The notes under the pieces are model-generated. The model was not told the DNA's origin. It saw only the letters and a program-made list of their open reading frames with translations, and made no database searches. From an uncultured Bacteroidia bacterium (GTDB lineage Bacteria > Bacteroidota > Bacteroidia > Bacteroidales > UBA932): a stretch of 11,720 nucleotides of DNA. This document shows positions 1 to 8,048 of this stretch, piece by piece. The stretch's first letter is position 1, and each line of letters starts with the position of its first letter. The stretch covers positions 1 through 11,720 of the forward strand of contig CACXHM010000176.1 in NCBI GenBank assembly GCA_902767465.1, written 5' to 3'. Both the position numbers and the translations under genes were made by a program.

Positions 1-38
1 AAAAAAATGAGCTGTGACCCTCACGGGCAACAACTCAT
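1..38 (-). terminator. Candidate hairpin plus T-run (terminator or attenuator)
   Basis: Read on the minus strand, positions 38-7 form an interrupted stem closed by ATGAG/CTCAT (7-11 with 34-38). It continues through TGT/ACA (13-15 with 30-32) and CCC/GGG (18-20 with 25-27) around a TCAC loop, with small internal mismatches. A run of T (1-7) follows immediately, as in an intrinsic terminator. It lies about 75 nt downstream of the leftward promoter at 118-148, so it would end a transcript of about 110 nt or attenuate a downstream gene. Alternative: an open frame starting ATG at 48 (MWLDELLPVRVTAHFF) runs off the left edge, and the hairpin may only be part of that coding sequence. Confidence 0.4.
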
Positions 39-117
39 CTAACCACATAATTAATAACACTAAAACTAATAACCAATAGGCTGAAGGGCCAGAACGGTCA
101 CTTACTCAACCCGGATA

Positions 118-148
118 CAAAGGTAGTGATTTTTTTTAACTATGCAAA
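118..148 (-). promoter_or_regulatory. Leftward Bacteroidetes-type promoter
   Basis: On the minus strand the sequence reads TTTG (148-145), 19 nt, then TACCTTTG (125-118). This is an exact match to the Bacteroidetes sigma-ABfr consensus TTTG-N19-21-TAnnTTTG. The DNA upstream of it (126-200) is very AT-rich, as upstream elements of strong promoters often are. Transcription should start near 111-114 and run left out of the window. It lies just behind the last pilus gene on the same strand, and no clear terminator separates the two, so pilus-operon read-through may also reach the next gene. Confidence 0.65.
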
Positions 149-200
149 TATTTTTTAAAAAATTTTGAAAATAATTAAAAAACTTTCCAATAGCTTTTTC

Positions 201-1943
201 TCAGACGACAACTTCCAGACGGACATATCCTTCTGTGCAATTTCCGTTTGAATCCAGCGTCCCAAAATAATCGGCACACAGATATACTTGAAGCGTGCCT
301 GTCCTCCCGGGCACCGGTTCCAGCATGAGCGTCTGTGTACCCGGAGCATCTACCTGGTAAGTGTACCAATAATCCCAGGCAGCACCGATAAGCGGATTCG
401 TTTCTTCTACTATGACCCCGAGAGCCTTTTCAGCATTCTGTGAAGAAGTAGCTTTGAAATCTTCCGTAGCAATACGGACAGTAAGGGGAAATAGTGCAGA
501 CGGATAGTTTCCAGGGACATCGAAAGAGAGGCGGTACTGACCTGTTATTCCGGGTGCAGGTTCCAGGCCAGCATTGAAATTAAAAGCCGTAATGGAATAA
601 ACATTGATGTATCGGGCCAGACCGTTTGTCTTGTCCATAAGCAGCAGTTTTCCTGATTTTAAATCTTCGGTAATGGGTTGATACAGGTCGATGAGTATAT
701 CGAAAGTCCCCGGATCAGTCCCATTCCTAAGGATTATGTCCATATCGGGATATGCCACGTATTTATTAGACATCCACACCAATGAAAAATTATCTGTTCC
801 GATGGACGGATCGGCTGCTCCGGATTTCAGATAAGTGAAGCTGATTACTGCATAATTGCTCTCTACGGGAGCCTGGAACACATGTGTAGTACCACCTAAA
901 ATGTGAATATCATATTCTTCGGAACTTATCCGCGGCACGATTTCCTGTACCACGACGGTCTGGTTGTTGGACGGACTTCCGGCAACGGCGTCAGCAAAAC
1001 TGTCATACCCAAGGGCCGAAGGCAAGTTACCGATTATTATGTTGTACTGATGATTACGGTATATCTCATAGAGAGAATAGTCATCTTTCATCAATAACAC
1101 CTGATGATATTTGATAAACTCAGTCGTGTCAGTTGCAGAATATCTTTTATATGTTAATTCCAGAACAACCTTGACGGGATTTTCCAGACTGCCCTCATCC
1201 TCGAAAAGAAACTGAGCACCGCTGCATGGAGTAAGTTCATCCTCGTTACCATGGAAACGCGATACGTCATCCGGAAGCGTAAGAGGAGCGCTATAGGAGA
1301 AAGACAGCGTTGCCCTGTCAAAAGGAGCAATTCGTCCGCTTTCAAGACCGTTGCATACGCAAAAACGAGCCTGAAGGATATTCTCGGTCACACTTGCGGA
1401 AGCATCATGGTCCCAAGTTGAATCCGGTTCGCTCATTGTGATTTTTGCGCGGTCGCGCAACAACAGAATAGTATTTGCCGGGTTAGCGTTAAGCCAGGCA
1501 TACATGCTTTCGGGATCATTTTCACGATGGAATCCCCAATAAATGATATGCGTGTTGGATATCGTTGCAGTGAGGCTGTTTATCAGCACATTCTCGGATA
1601 TCCCTCGCCAACTGTCTTGAGGAATAAGTCCGGCGTTCGCAATAAAATGAATGCAGGTAGTAGAGGAAGGAACTGTTCCCTGTATGCTTCCGTCTCCGCA
1701 AGAAAAAACGGCTCCCAAACCTATATAAAGATTGTTCGAATCGAAACAAAGCAATTGCATGGCGTGTATGCCCTCTACACCGGAAACGGCACTTTTAACC
1801 TGTGCAATAGCAGGTATCTCAGTATTCAGAGAGAACCGTATCCCCTGCTCCGTTATGGGGCGGGACAGGAACTCCCGTGAACATGCTCCGGTAATGACTG
1901 CTGCGAGCAGGACTGTAAACCCTATAATATTGTTCCGCATCAT
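201..1943 (-). CDS. Fimbrillin-family lipoprotein, terminal gene of pilus operon
   Basis: A 580-aa predicted outer-membrane lipoprotein, probably an accessory or tip subunit of the type V pilus. The signal peptide ends in a lipobox, ITGAC, with lipidated Cys21. Around residues 292-323 it carries the fimbrillin-type stretch IYRNHQYNIIIGNL followed by GYDSFADAVA, the usual end of the N-terminal fimbrillin region. Residues about 335-580 form an extra beta-rich C-terminal region of unknown fold; the overall layout resembles DUF4906-type proteins. It has eight cysteines beyond the lipid anchor (66, 82, 97, 195, 197, 240, 556, 569), whereas the major fimbrillin has none, so disulfides are plausible. 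Its start overlaps the upstream stop as ATGA and a second ATG follows directly, so initiation is probably coupled. Family membership is fairly secure; position in the pilus is inferred from gene order. Confidence 0.85.
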   Translation of the reverse strand: MMRNNIIGFTVLLAAVITGACSREFLSRPITEQGIRFSLNTEIPAIAQVKSAVSGVEGIHAMQLLCFDSNNLYIGLGAVFSCGDGSIQGTVPSSTTCIHFIANAGLIPQDSWRGISENVLINSLTATISNTHIIYWGFHRENDPESMYAWLNANPANTILLLRDRAKITMSEPDSTWDHDASASVTENILQARFCVCNGLESGRIAPFDRATLSFSYSAPLTLPDDVSRFHGNEDELTPCSGAQFLFEDEGSLENPVKVVLELTYKRYSATDTTEFIKYHQVLLMKDDYSLYEIYRNHQYNIIIGNLPSALGYDSFADAVAGSPSNNQTVVVQEIVPRISSEEYDIHILGGTTHVFQAPVESNYAVISFTYLKSGAADPSIGTDNFSLVWMSNKYVAYPDMDIILRNGTDPGTFDILIDLYQPITEDLKSGKLLLMDKTNGLARYINVYSITAFNFNAGLEPAPGITGQYRLSFDVPGNYPSALFPLTVRIATEDFKATSSQNAEKALGVIVEETNPLIGAAWDYWYTYQVDAPGTQTLMLEPVPGRTGTLQVYLCADYFGTLDSNGNCTEGYVRLEVVV

Positions 1944-3988
1944 TCCTTTGAATTAATTTTCCTCACATCTGTAACGGTCAGATCCCTGACACAGCGAATA
2001 TACCCGGACGTATTGTCCGATGAAGTATTGGAAGGAGTGTTCTTCGAAACGGCTTTTCCTTCCAACGTCCAGTAATGGGACCCGCGCAGAACTTCTGCAA
2101 TGGCATCGGAATTATACTGGTAGCCCATGATGATTCCAATTTCTTCACGTGTAGGCAGTCGCCAACCAACATAGACCGAACCATCCATCGCAACTTCCTT
2201 ATAGTTGCCGCACTGTGAAGCAGCGTCGCCGGCATTCGTGGTAGGTTGTGTCGCTCCAAGCTGTGATGCTATCATGAAAGCCGGCGAAACCAGATGTTCC
2301 TGCGACTGGAAATTCGAATCCAGCACTACCCTGCCGACATTGTAACTGTCGGATGTGCTTGTAATCTGCACCACATACATCCGGTTGTTGGAGAGATTTG
2401 TAAATTGTTGCCCCTGAGCAGCGGAATAGCCACCATAGTAGGACCCGTTATCAACAATTCTGTAAATATTTCCGTTGTTGTAAACTTTCGCCTGGAAAAT
2501 CGAATTGCTTACTGTCCGCCGAGGAGTGTGAGGCTGCTGGTCCGTATCCCAGTTCACCCATCCTGAGGAAACGAGCGACGACCATTTTCCTTCTATATTC
2601 TGGATATAATCGAGAGGATAATGACGGACAAGAATCTCCTGCCTGATCAAAGGATTGTCAGCCAGGCTGACAGAAAACCGTATGTATTTTACTGCATTGT
2701 TTGAAAGTGCTTTGGAACTGATTCTGATCGTACCGCTTTTATACCCCTCTGAGTTAATCTGCAGGTCCGGTCCCTGACCGATATTCACACGTGTCCCGTA
2801 TTTGTCGTAATAGTATATGTCCGGAGTTCCTATCACAATATCGCCGGATGCCCAGAACGACAGGTTTAGTTCCCTAAGCTGGAAGCTGTCTGCCAAAACT
2901 TTTTCTCGGATTTCCCCTTCACCGGGTTCTACCATCAGGTAACTGACTTCCTGTCCGGAAACGGTGACATCGTCGGTTACGCTATAATATTCCCAGTCCA
3001 ACACTCTGTATTGCAGATTTACAGGATGGTCTCCGATGGTTTCACCGGAACTGCCTATGCTATCCAAAGTAACATGTATGGCATAAAATGTATTTCTTTC
3101 CAGTCCCCATGGGGCCCCATTTTTAATGTCTGCCATAGGGATACTGTACCAGTTATTATGTATCACCGAATCAGAAGCATCCTTGAGAGGGACGTTCAAC
3201 AGTATGCGGACATGGTCGTCCGGGTCCGTCCAGGACCGTGCATAACTATATGTGATGATTCTGCCGCCATTCCCAGTGTGGCTTGTTACATTCATCGGCA
3301 GAGGGGTCGTGGCTGTTGCTACGCTGCCTGATGTCCCGCTTGCCAGCAAAGGAGTGCTGGCTGTGTAATCCACGAATTTCCACTGCGGGGTGCCATGTAT
3401 TGAATATTCCGCCATCAATGATGACAGAGAGAAATTGATTTCAAGTTTAGCCGCCGCCCTTTTCAGGGTAAGCGGAATAGTCTGCTCGGCTGCATCTGTC
3501 GGTGTCCAGACTGTCTTTCCATCCATAAGAAACAGCTTCGAATTAGTCTTGTCGAGTTCGAATGTCCCGGCGGACGGATCGTACAGCCGGTAAATATCTG
3601 TATCTACATCACAAATAAGGGACTTTAAGTCATCAACGCTGTTTACGACAGACGCATCTAAACTGCTGTTGGCAATCCCATATACGTCATACGTTGCTCC
3701 AACCATCACTCCTGCATTTTTCCAGTCCGAAGAGAGGAAGTACACGCCTCCGTCCACCGGAGAGTTTAGATGGTATTTCAAAAAGACTCCGTGTCCGGAT
3801 ATGAAAATATGCAGTCCGCCCGATATATTGTCTTCCATCAGCGCAGGCACGTCTGCAACGTCAGCCCTGGTAATCACGGGGCCGTCAACCTTCACCGAAA
3901 GCCAGACGCCGCCGGGATTGTGATCCGGCATTGCCCTGCAGGCTGCAAGCAAAGCAGCCATGAATATGAATAAAGCCGTCTTTTTCAT
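1940..3988 (-). CDS. Fimbrillin-like lipoprotein with C-terminal lectin-like module (candidate tip adhesin)
   Basis: A 682-aa lipoprotein with lipobox LLAAC (Cys17). Residues about 25-310 look like a fimbrillin: an ITRAD segment at 39-43 that fits the Arg-specific maturation site of type V prepilins, TLKRAAAKLEINF at 174-186, and the conserved ERNTFYAIHVTL stretch at 297-308, followed by a W-ending strand (YRVLDWE, 327-333). A middle beta-rich region (about 340-460) follows. The C-terminal part (about 465-670) has WRLPTREE (609-616), YWT (639-641) and YIRCVRDL (663-670), the signature of DUF1566/FISUMP-like domains, which belong to the C-type-lectin/formylglycine-enzyme fold class. Cys593 and Cys666 could pair. 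This makes it the most likely ligand-binding tip protein of the operon, though no ligand can be read from sequence. Its ATG overlaps the upstream stop (ATGA). Confidence 0.87.
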   Translation of the reverse strand: MKKTALFIFMAALLAACRAMPDHNPGGVWLSVKVDGPVITRADVADVPALMEDNISGGLHIFISGHGVFLKYHLNSPVDGGVYFLSSDWKNAGVMVGATYDVYGIANSSLDASVVNSVDDLKSLICDVDTDIYRLYDPSAGTFELDKTNSKLFLMDGKTVWTPTDAAEQTIPLTLKRAAAKLEINFSLSSLMAEYSIHGTPQWKFVDYTASTPLLASGTSGSVATATTPLPMNVTSHTGNGGRIITYSYARSWTDPDDHVRILLNVPLKDASDSVIHNNWYSIPMADIKNGAPWGLERNTFYAIHVTLDSIGSSGETIGDHPVNLQYRVLDWEYYSVTDDVTVSGQEVSYLMVEPGEGEIREKVLADSFQLRELNLSFWASGDIVIGTPDIYYYDKYGTRVNIGQGPDLQINSEGYKSGTIRISSKALSNNAVKYIRFSVSLADNPLIRQEILVRHYPLDYIQNIEGKWSSLVSSGWVNWDTDQQPHTPRRTVSNSIFQAKVYNNGNIYRIVDNGSYYGGYSAAQGQQFTNLSNNRMYVVQITSTSDSYNVGRVVLDSNFQSQEHLVSPAFMIASQLGATQPTTNAGDAASQCGNYKEVAMDGSVYVGWRLPTREEIGIIMGYQYNSDAIAEVLRGSHYWTLEGKAVSKNTPSNTSSDNTSGYIRCVRDLTVTDVRKINSKE

Positions 3989-5577
3989 TTGAACATATCT
4001 GCTGGTACATAATAGAACCGGACGCTTTCGTTATTTCCAGGCATGTCGATGATATTGAATGGAAGACGGAATGACGAAAGATAGTCACCTATAAGATAAA
4101 GATACAGGTTAGCCACGGGGTTGGGAGGATTGGGGCCGGCAAGGTCGAACTGAAACTTTGGAACCACATAAAAATAGATTGTTACTGGAGTAGGATTCAA
4201 AGGGATGTTTATATTGCTCTGGACAGCGGAAAGCACCCCACCATCATCTATTATGAATCCGAAGTCGGGGTTGTCGGTCTGAAGTTGCATGGAAGCCATG
4301 GTAGTTTCGGCCGAGGCCGCAGTAAGACTCAGTTTTGGAGAATAAGGCAGGCCGGAGCTGGCAGTGCCGAATGCAGCCATTACGTAAGTCTGTCCTGCTA
4401 CGTCAATAGTCTTCGTGTTTGCCGATCCGGTCATGTTTACGAAAGTATTCGTATAATTCCAGATAAAATCTGTCACTCCGCCATCTGTCCAATCTGCCAC
4501 TATTGGCCTTACAAAAAGCCTGTCCTTATCGAAAAACGCATACACTATCCAATCATGATTGCGTATGAATCCTCCCGTATAAAGGGAGAAGCGGACGCTC
4601 CTTACTTCGGAGCCCGTTGACTGCATTGTGTAATAGATGGTGCCGGAAAGGGCCTTGTCAGTCTCTTTTAGATAAACGAGACCGCATTGTAAAAGTCCGG
4701 CGCTGTCCAGACGGTCAAGCCAGTCCTGAGCATTCTCAGACACACCCGGGACATATTGTGCAGGATCGGAGGTAAAGTGGATATCTGCCGGAGAAGGTTC
4801 GAAACTCAGTTCCTCGGCATGGTATCCTGCAGATGAAACGATATTTGCAGCTTCAGAAGATCCCAAATCCGGACTCCAATTAACTGCATTGGGGAAGAAT
4901 CTTTCATTTGCAGCAATCCCGTTACCGTCCAGTAAGACACGTACAACAGATGCACCTGACAAACCGGTGGGTGCCCCGAAAAAGAACCGCAACTTAGAAA
5001 CTGCCCGAACGAGCGGAATACTCAACTGTTTCGTGGCAGAATCAACATTTCGCACGATACGGGAGATTGGCAGTCCGTTGGCTGGAACGTTGCTACGGCC
5101 TTCAGCCGGGGTGAAATTGCTGAAACTCGCTGTTTCCAGGCTGCTCCGTGTCCAACTTTCATCAAGGTTAAGGCCAACCGATTCACAATTGGCTGCAATA
5201 TAAAAATCCAGTTTCCCGCTTGGACCGATCATCGATGCAGGAATTTCGAGAACAAGAGAAACTGTGCCATAAATATCTGTAATGGCATCAATCTCGGCAC
5301 TCGACAGTTCTTCGTAACCTATTGCTTCCTGATCTGTCCCGGTGTTGAATACCCAAAGTCTCAGTGAGTGAAGACGGGCTTCTTCATATGTTTGATTGGT
5401 GTGAGGATCAGCCTTGGTCATCTGCATCTGCCTGGTTGAAAAGGCAAGACGTATATGGCGCATTCCTTCCATTTCTGGACAGGAAGAATAATCATCGCGG
5501 ATGCAACTGCCGACGGCAAGTACCGTCAGCAGTGCAAACGCAAGGAAAAACAACCATTTTTTAACCAAGGGAGACAT
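3985..5577 (-). CDS. Accessory fimbrial subunit, FimB/Mfa2-like lipoprotein with extra C-terminal domain
   Basis: A 530-aa lipoprotein with lipobox AVGSC (Cys25). Residues about 40-130 show the family pattern: a beta strand HIRLAFS, then ARLHSLRLWVFN (67-78), then KLDFYIAANCESVG (122-135). LVRAVSKLRFFF (189-200) and the Mfa-type ending NHDWIVYAFFDKDRLFVRPIVADW (340-363) close the fimbrillin-like region. Residues about 375-530 are an additional beta-rich domain of unknown function that ordinary Mfa2/FimB anchors of about 300 aa do not have. TKAD at 54-57 could be an Arg/Lys-type maturation site, so polymerisation rather than anchoring is likely. The start lies inside the upstream gene (17-nt overlap). 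It probably acts as an accessory or adaptor subunit between shaft and tip, as Mfa3-Mfa5 or FimC-FimE do in Porphyromonas; exact equivalence cannot be shown. Confidence 0.85.
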   Translation of the reverse strand: MSPLVKKWLFFLAFALLTVLAVGSCIRDDYSSCPEMEGMRHIRLAFSTRQMQMTKADPHTNQTYEEARLHSLRLWVFNTGTDQEAIGYEELSSAEIDAITDIYGTVSLVLEIPASMIGPSGKLDFYIAANCESVGLNLDESWTRSSLETASFSNFTPAEGRSNVPANGLPISRIVRNVDSATKQLSIPLVRAVSKLRFFFGAPTGLSGASVVRVLLDGNGIAANERFFPNAVNWSPDLGSSEAANIVSSAGYHAEELSFEPSPADIHFTSDPAQYVPGVSENAQDWLDRLDSAGLLQCGLVYLKETDKALSGTIYYTMQSTGSEVRSVRFSLYTGGFIRNHDWIVYAFFDKDRLFVRPIVADWTDGGVTDFIWNYTNTFVNMTGSANTKTIDVAGQTYVMAAFGTASSGLPYSPKLSLTAASAETTMASMQLQTDNPDFGFIIDDGGVLSAVQSNINIPLNPTPVTIYFYVVPKFQFDLAGPNPPNPVANLYLYLIGDYLSSFRLPFNIIDMPGNNESVRFYYVPADMFK

Positions 5578-6535
5578 CCGTAAGAGAAAGGACCCATCCG
5601 TTTACGATAATTCTCGATTTGACGAACAGGCCTCCGTCAATAAAAAATGTTATACTGTAAAAATCTTGTCTGTCCAAATACTCCTGATCACTCCATTCGC
5701 TGCGATGCTCGGCTATTCCCTGAAGAGAAAGGAACCATGGAAGATTGATCCGCAGGTACTCTCCGCCCTTGCCGTCCCCTATTATAAGGTAGGACTTTTC
5801 ATCCCTCCACAAACGAGATGAACTCAGGTCAGCAACCACCGCACTTGAAACCTCCGATGCTTTGGAGGATGTAGAGGCAACTCTGAAAGGTAGCCACGCG
5901 AGAGTATCTTCGCAGAATTTACCGCCCTCATGGTCGAGCCATCCGCCATCAGCTTCAATTCGAAAATCGAAGTCAGAAGCTTTTAAGTCAGAATCTCCGT
6001 CATAGGGCAAAATGATGATCCTGTATTTGTTGGTCAATTTTTTGAGTTCGATATCCACACGTTGACTGCCGTCTTTGAGCGTAGCGGTAGCAACCCCGTC
6101 GTATAAGGCTGCGATATCGGTATCACACTTGTTTTCAACGCGTCCCAGACGCATGGTCAGGTCATCCATTACGGATACTCCAGGAGTGAGATCCGAATAT
6201 TCGAACTCAAGAGAGGTATCGTCCAAAATACGATTCTTGCCAAGTGCGACAAAAAAATAGGTTCCGGCTTCGAGACTTGGAAGATGCATTGCATAATCTT
6301 GACCAAAACTCTCTGAAGAAGTTGAGTATCGCCTCAGGAAAAACTTATTGCTGTCGAAGATGTACAAGTCGACACTCCGGACTTCCTCAGGAAAGGCATC
6401 GGCATTTTTCACGTTATGAATGTATTTGAAGTGCACTGAAAGGACGCAATCCTCCCTGCCGTCATATATGCAAGACGACAACGTGCAGAGTGCAATGATC
6501 ATTGCCGTGACTATGCCGGAACCTAACTGTCGCAT
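5561..6535 (-). CDS. FimB/Mfa2 family fimbrial anchor lipoprotein
   Basis: A 324-aa lipoprotein (lipobox TLSSC, Cys22) with a clear Mfa2/FimB layout. It has DCVLSVHFKY just after the lipid anchor (29-38), ADAFPEEVRSVDLYIFD (45-61) and LEAGTYFFVALG (88-99). The C terminus ends in a strand carrying NGW (IIVNGWVL). In Porphyromonas, proteins of this family stay in the outer membrane through the lipid, are not trimmed like the shaft subunits, and set fimbria attachment and length. No [ST]-[KR]-[AT]-D site of the kind seen in the neighbouring fimbrillins is visible near its N terminus, which agrees with an unprocessed anchor. It starts 4 nt after the major fimbrillin stop, the usual shaft-then-anchor order. 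Confidence 0.93.
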   Translation of the reverse strand: MRQLGSGIVTAMIIALCTLSSCIYDGREDCVLSVHFKYIHNVKNADAFPEEVRSVDLYIFDSNKFFLRRYSTSSESFGQDYAMHLPSLEAGTYFFVALGKNRILDDTSLEFEYSDLTPGVSVMDDLTMRLGRVENKCDTDIAALYDGVATATLKDGSQRVDIELKKLTNKYRIIILPYDGDSDLKASDFDFRIEADGGWLDHEGGKFCEDTLAWLPFRVASTSSKASEVSSAVVADLSSSRLWRDEKSYLIIGDGKGGEYLRINLPWFLSLQGIAEHRSEWSDQEYLDRQDFYSITFFIDGGLFVKSRIIVNGWVLSLTDVSLG

Positions 6536-6539
6536 TTTT

Positions 6540-8048
6540 TTATTCTCCGAGGTGGATAGTAGTTACGCTCGCAACCCACTTGTTGACAAGCAATTTAACT
6601 TTGATATACAGTTTATCATCCTCAACGGGTGTAGTGGGGTCGGGATTGACTGTAGGGTCGTCCGGATTCCATCCGCCAGGGATATCGTCGCCGAAATTGG
6701 TGATTTCGGTCACTTGCAATTGATACCACGTATTGCGGTAAATACCGTAATTGTTATAATTGGCATCTTTAATGAAATATGTGTAATACATTACTCCGTC
6801 TTCAAAAACGTTTATTTTGGTTTGAGCCCGGAAGGCAGCCACGTCTGAAGATAAAAGAGCCTCTGCATCAGCGAGATTCTGGGCATCGTTGTCGGTGCCG
6901 TCAGGATTGGTATTGCCAAATACGTCAAACGCATTGGGATAATTCGACTGAAGAGCAGCCAGAGTCAGGAAATGCTCGGAATTCTTGTTATATCCGAAGA
7001 AAGTTGCAGGAGTCCCGCTTCCGGTGGCATCAAGAGTCACCTTGAACACTACGCCTGTAGTAGATCCCCATACCGGGGTACTTTCTGCAAGATTCTCCAG
7101 TATATATAGAGGTTTATCTGCAGGGACAACCTTTCCTGTAAGATCTGATACGGCGACGGAAGTATAAGATCCGGTGGAAGTCTGGATATCTGCATAGGTC
7201 TCCCCTGCGGAGGCAAAACTGCCATTAATCATACCATAACGATCTGTCGAGGGAGTAGAAAGATTAAGCTTTGCAGGGTCTGACCACTGTTGCTGAATGT
7301 ACACTGTTTTTGCAGCGCTTACAGGCAGGATGCCGTTAAGTTCGGCAGTTGCAGAAGCGAAATCACCCGACTTTACATTAGAATTGATTGTAAGGGATAC
7401 ATCCTCAGAAGCCGTTACCTTGGCTGTCAGTCGGTCCAGGTATACTGTTTCAGCAACAGCCGGATTGGATGTCTTGTTGTTTGCACTTGTAATTGTGACT
7501 GTAGGCACGGTATTTCCCGTTGCACTGGCGTCATTCTGACTGAACATCATGAAGGAATTGTCGTTTGCAGCGGTGTTGCCGGCATTGGCGATCCCTTCTC
7601 TGGCCACCGGGGCGAAAGTCTGTGTAGCGGTCCCGTTCCAACTGCTGCCCACCGAATAACCGAAAGGATCGGCAGACGAACCAGCGTATGCATAGACATC
7701 ATAAGTTCCAGGTTCCACCGTGGTTTCCAAAACAGGTGACTCATAGCCGTCATCGTAGCCGCCATGGCTGACTTGATTGAGTGAACTGACGCTTAGTATG
7801 GCCTTTACCTGACCGGACTGTACCAAATACACTACAGCATTTGAAACTGAACTTTCCGCAGGGGTACCATCCAGCTTTGCTCCTGAGTTGTCCGTCTTAG
7901 AAGTTGGTGCGGCAACAGCAAACTGTACGGTAAGGAACGATTTCTTGGAGTTATCGTTCGGGGCCGTCCTGTCTTTTGCGCAGCCGGCCAGCACGAGGGC
8001 GCTCAACCCTACGAGCATAATTTTAGTCGTTTTCATCTTTTTCTTCAT
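6540..8048 (-). CDS. Major fimbrillin (Mfa1-like shaft subunit) lipoprotein precursor
   Basis: A 502-aa prepilin with lipobox LVLAGC (Cys23), followed by a Ser/Thr/Ala-rich beta protein with no further cysteine. An early strand FLTVQFAVA (38-46) followed by TSKTD (49-53) matches the place where shaft prepilins of the type V pathway are cut after Arg/Lys, which opens the groove for donor-strand exchange. The C terminus is typical of Mfa1 proteins: YGIYRNTWYQLQVTEI, then a Pro/Asp-rich linker containing PGGWNPDDP (from 457), then a final strand DKLYIKVKLLVNKW, the likely donor strand. As the polymer-forming subunit it should be the most abundant product of the operon. The start used here is the first ATG (MKKKMKTTK); an ATG at 8036 would shorten it by four residues. 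It overlaps the upstream gene by 26 nt (14 nt with the alternative). Confidence 0.92.
   Translation of the reverse strand: MKKKMKTTKIMLVGLSALVLAGCAKDRTAPNDNSKKSFLTVQFAVAAPTSKTDNSGAKLDGTPAESSVSNAVVYLVQSGQVKAILSVSSLNQVSHGGYDDGYESPVLETTVEPGTYDVYAYAGSSADPFGYSVGSSWNGTATQTFAPVAREGIANAGNTAANDNSFMMFSQNDASATGNTVPTVTITSANNKTSNPAVAETVYLDRLTAKVTASEDVSLTINSNVKSGDFASATAELNGILPVSAAKTVYIQQQWSDPAKLNLSTPSTDRYGMINGSFASAGETYADIQTSTGSYTSVAVSDLTGKVVPADKPLYILENLAESTPVWGSTTGVVFKVTLDATGSGTPATFFGYNKNSEHFLTLAALQSNYPNAFDVFGNTNPDGTDNDAQNLADAEALLSSDVAAFRAQTKINVFEDGVMYYTYFIKDANYNNYGIYRNTWYQLQVTEITNFGDDIPGGWNPDDPTVNPDPTTPVEDDKLYIKVKLLVNKWVASVTTIHLGE

Noticed and set aside
149..200. Intrinsic terminator directly after the last pilus gene
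   Set aside because: The stretch is very AT-rich with A/T palindromes but has no GC stem; it is better read as an AT-rich upstream element of the leftward promoter.
3011..3331. Plus-strand 106-aa frame inside the 682-aa fimbrillin gene, and similar frames at 4285-4620 and 7290-7739
   Set aside because: All lie opposite well-supported pilus genes, show no recognisable motifs or signal peptides, and their composition looks like antisense shadow.
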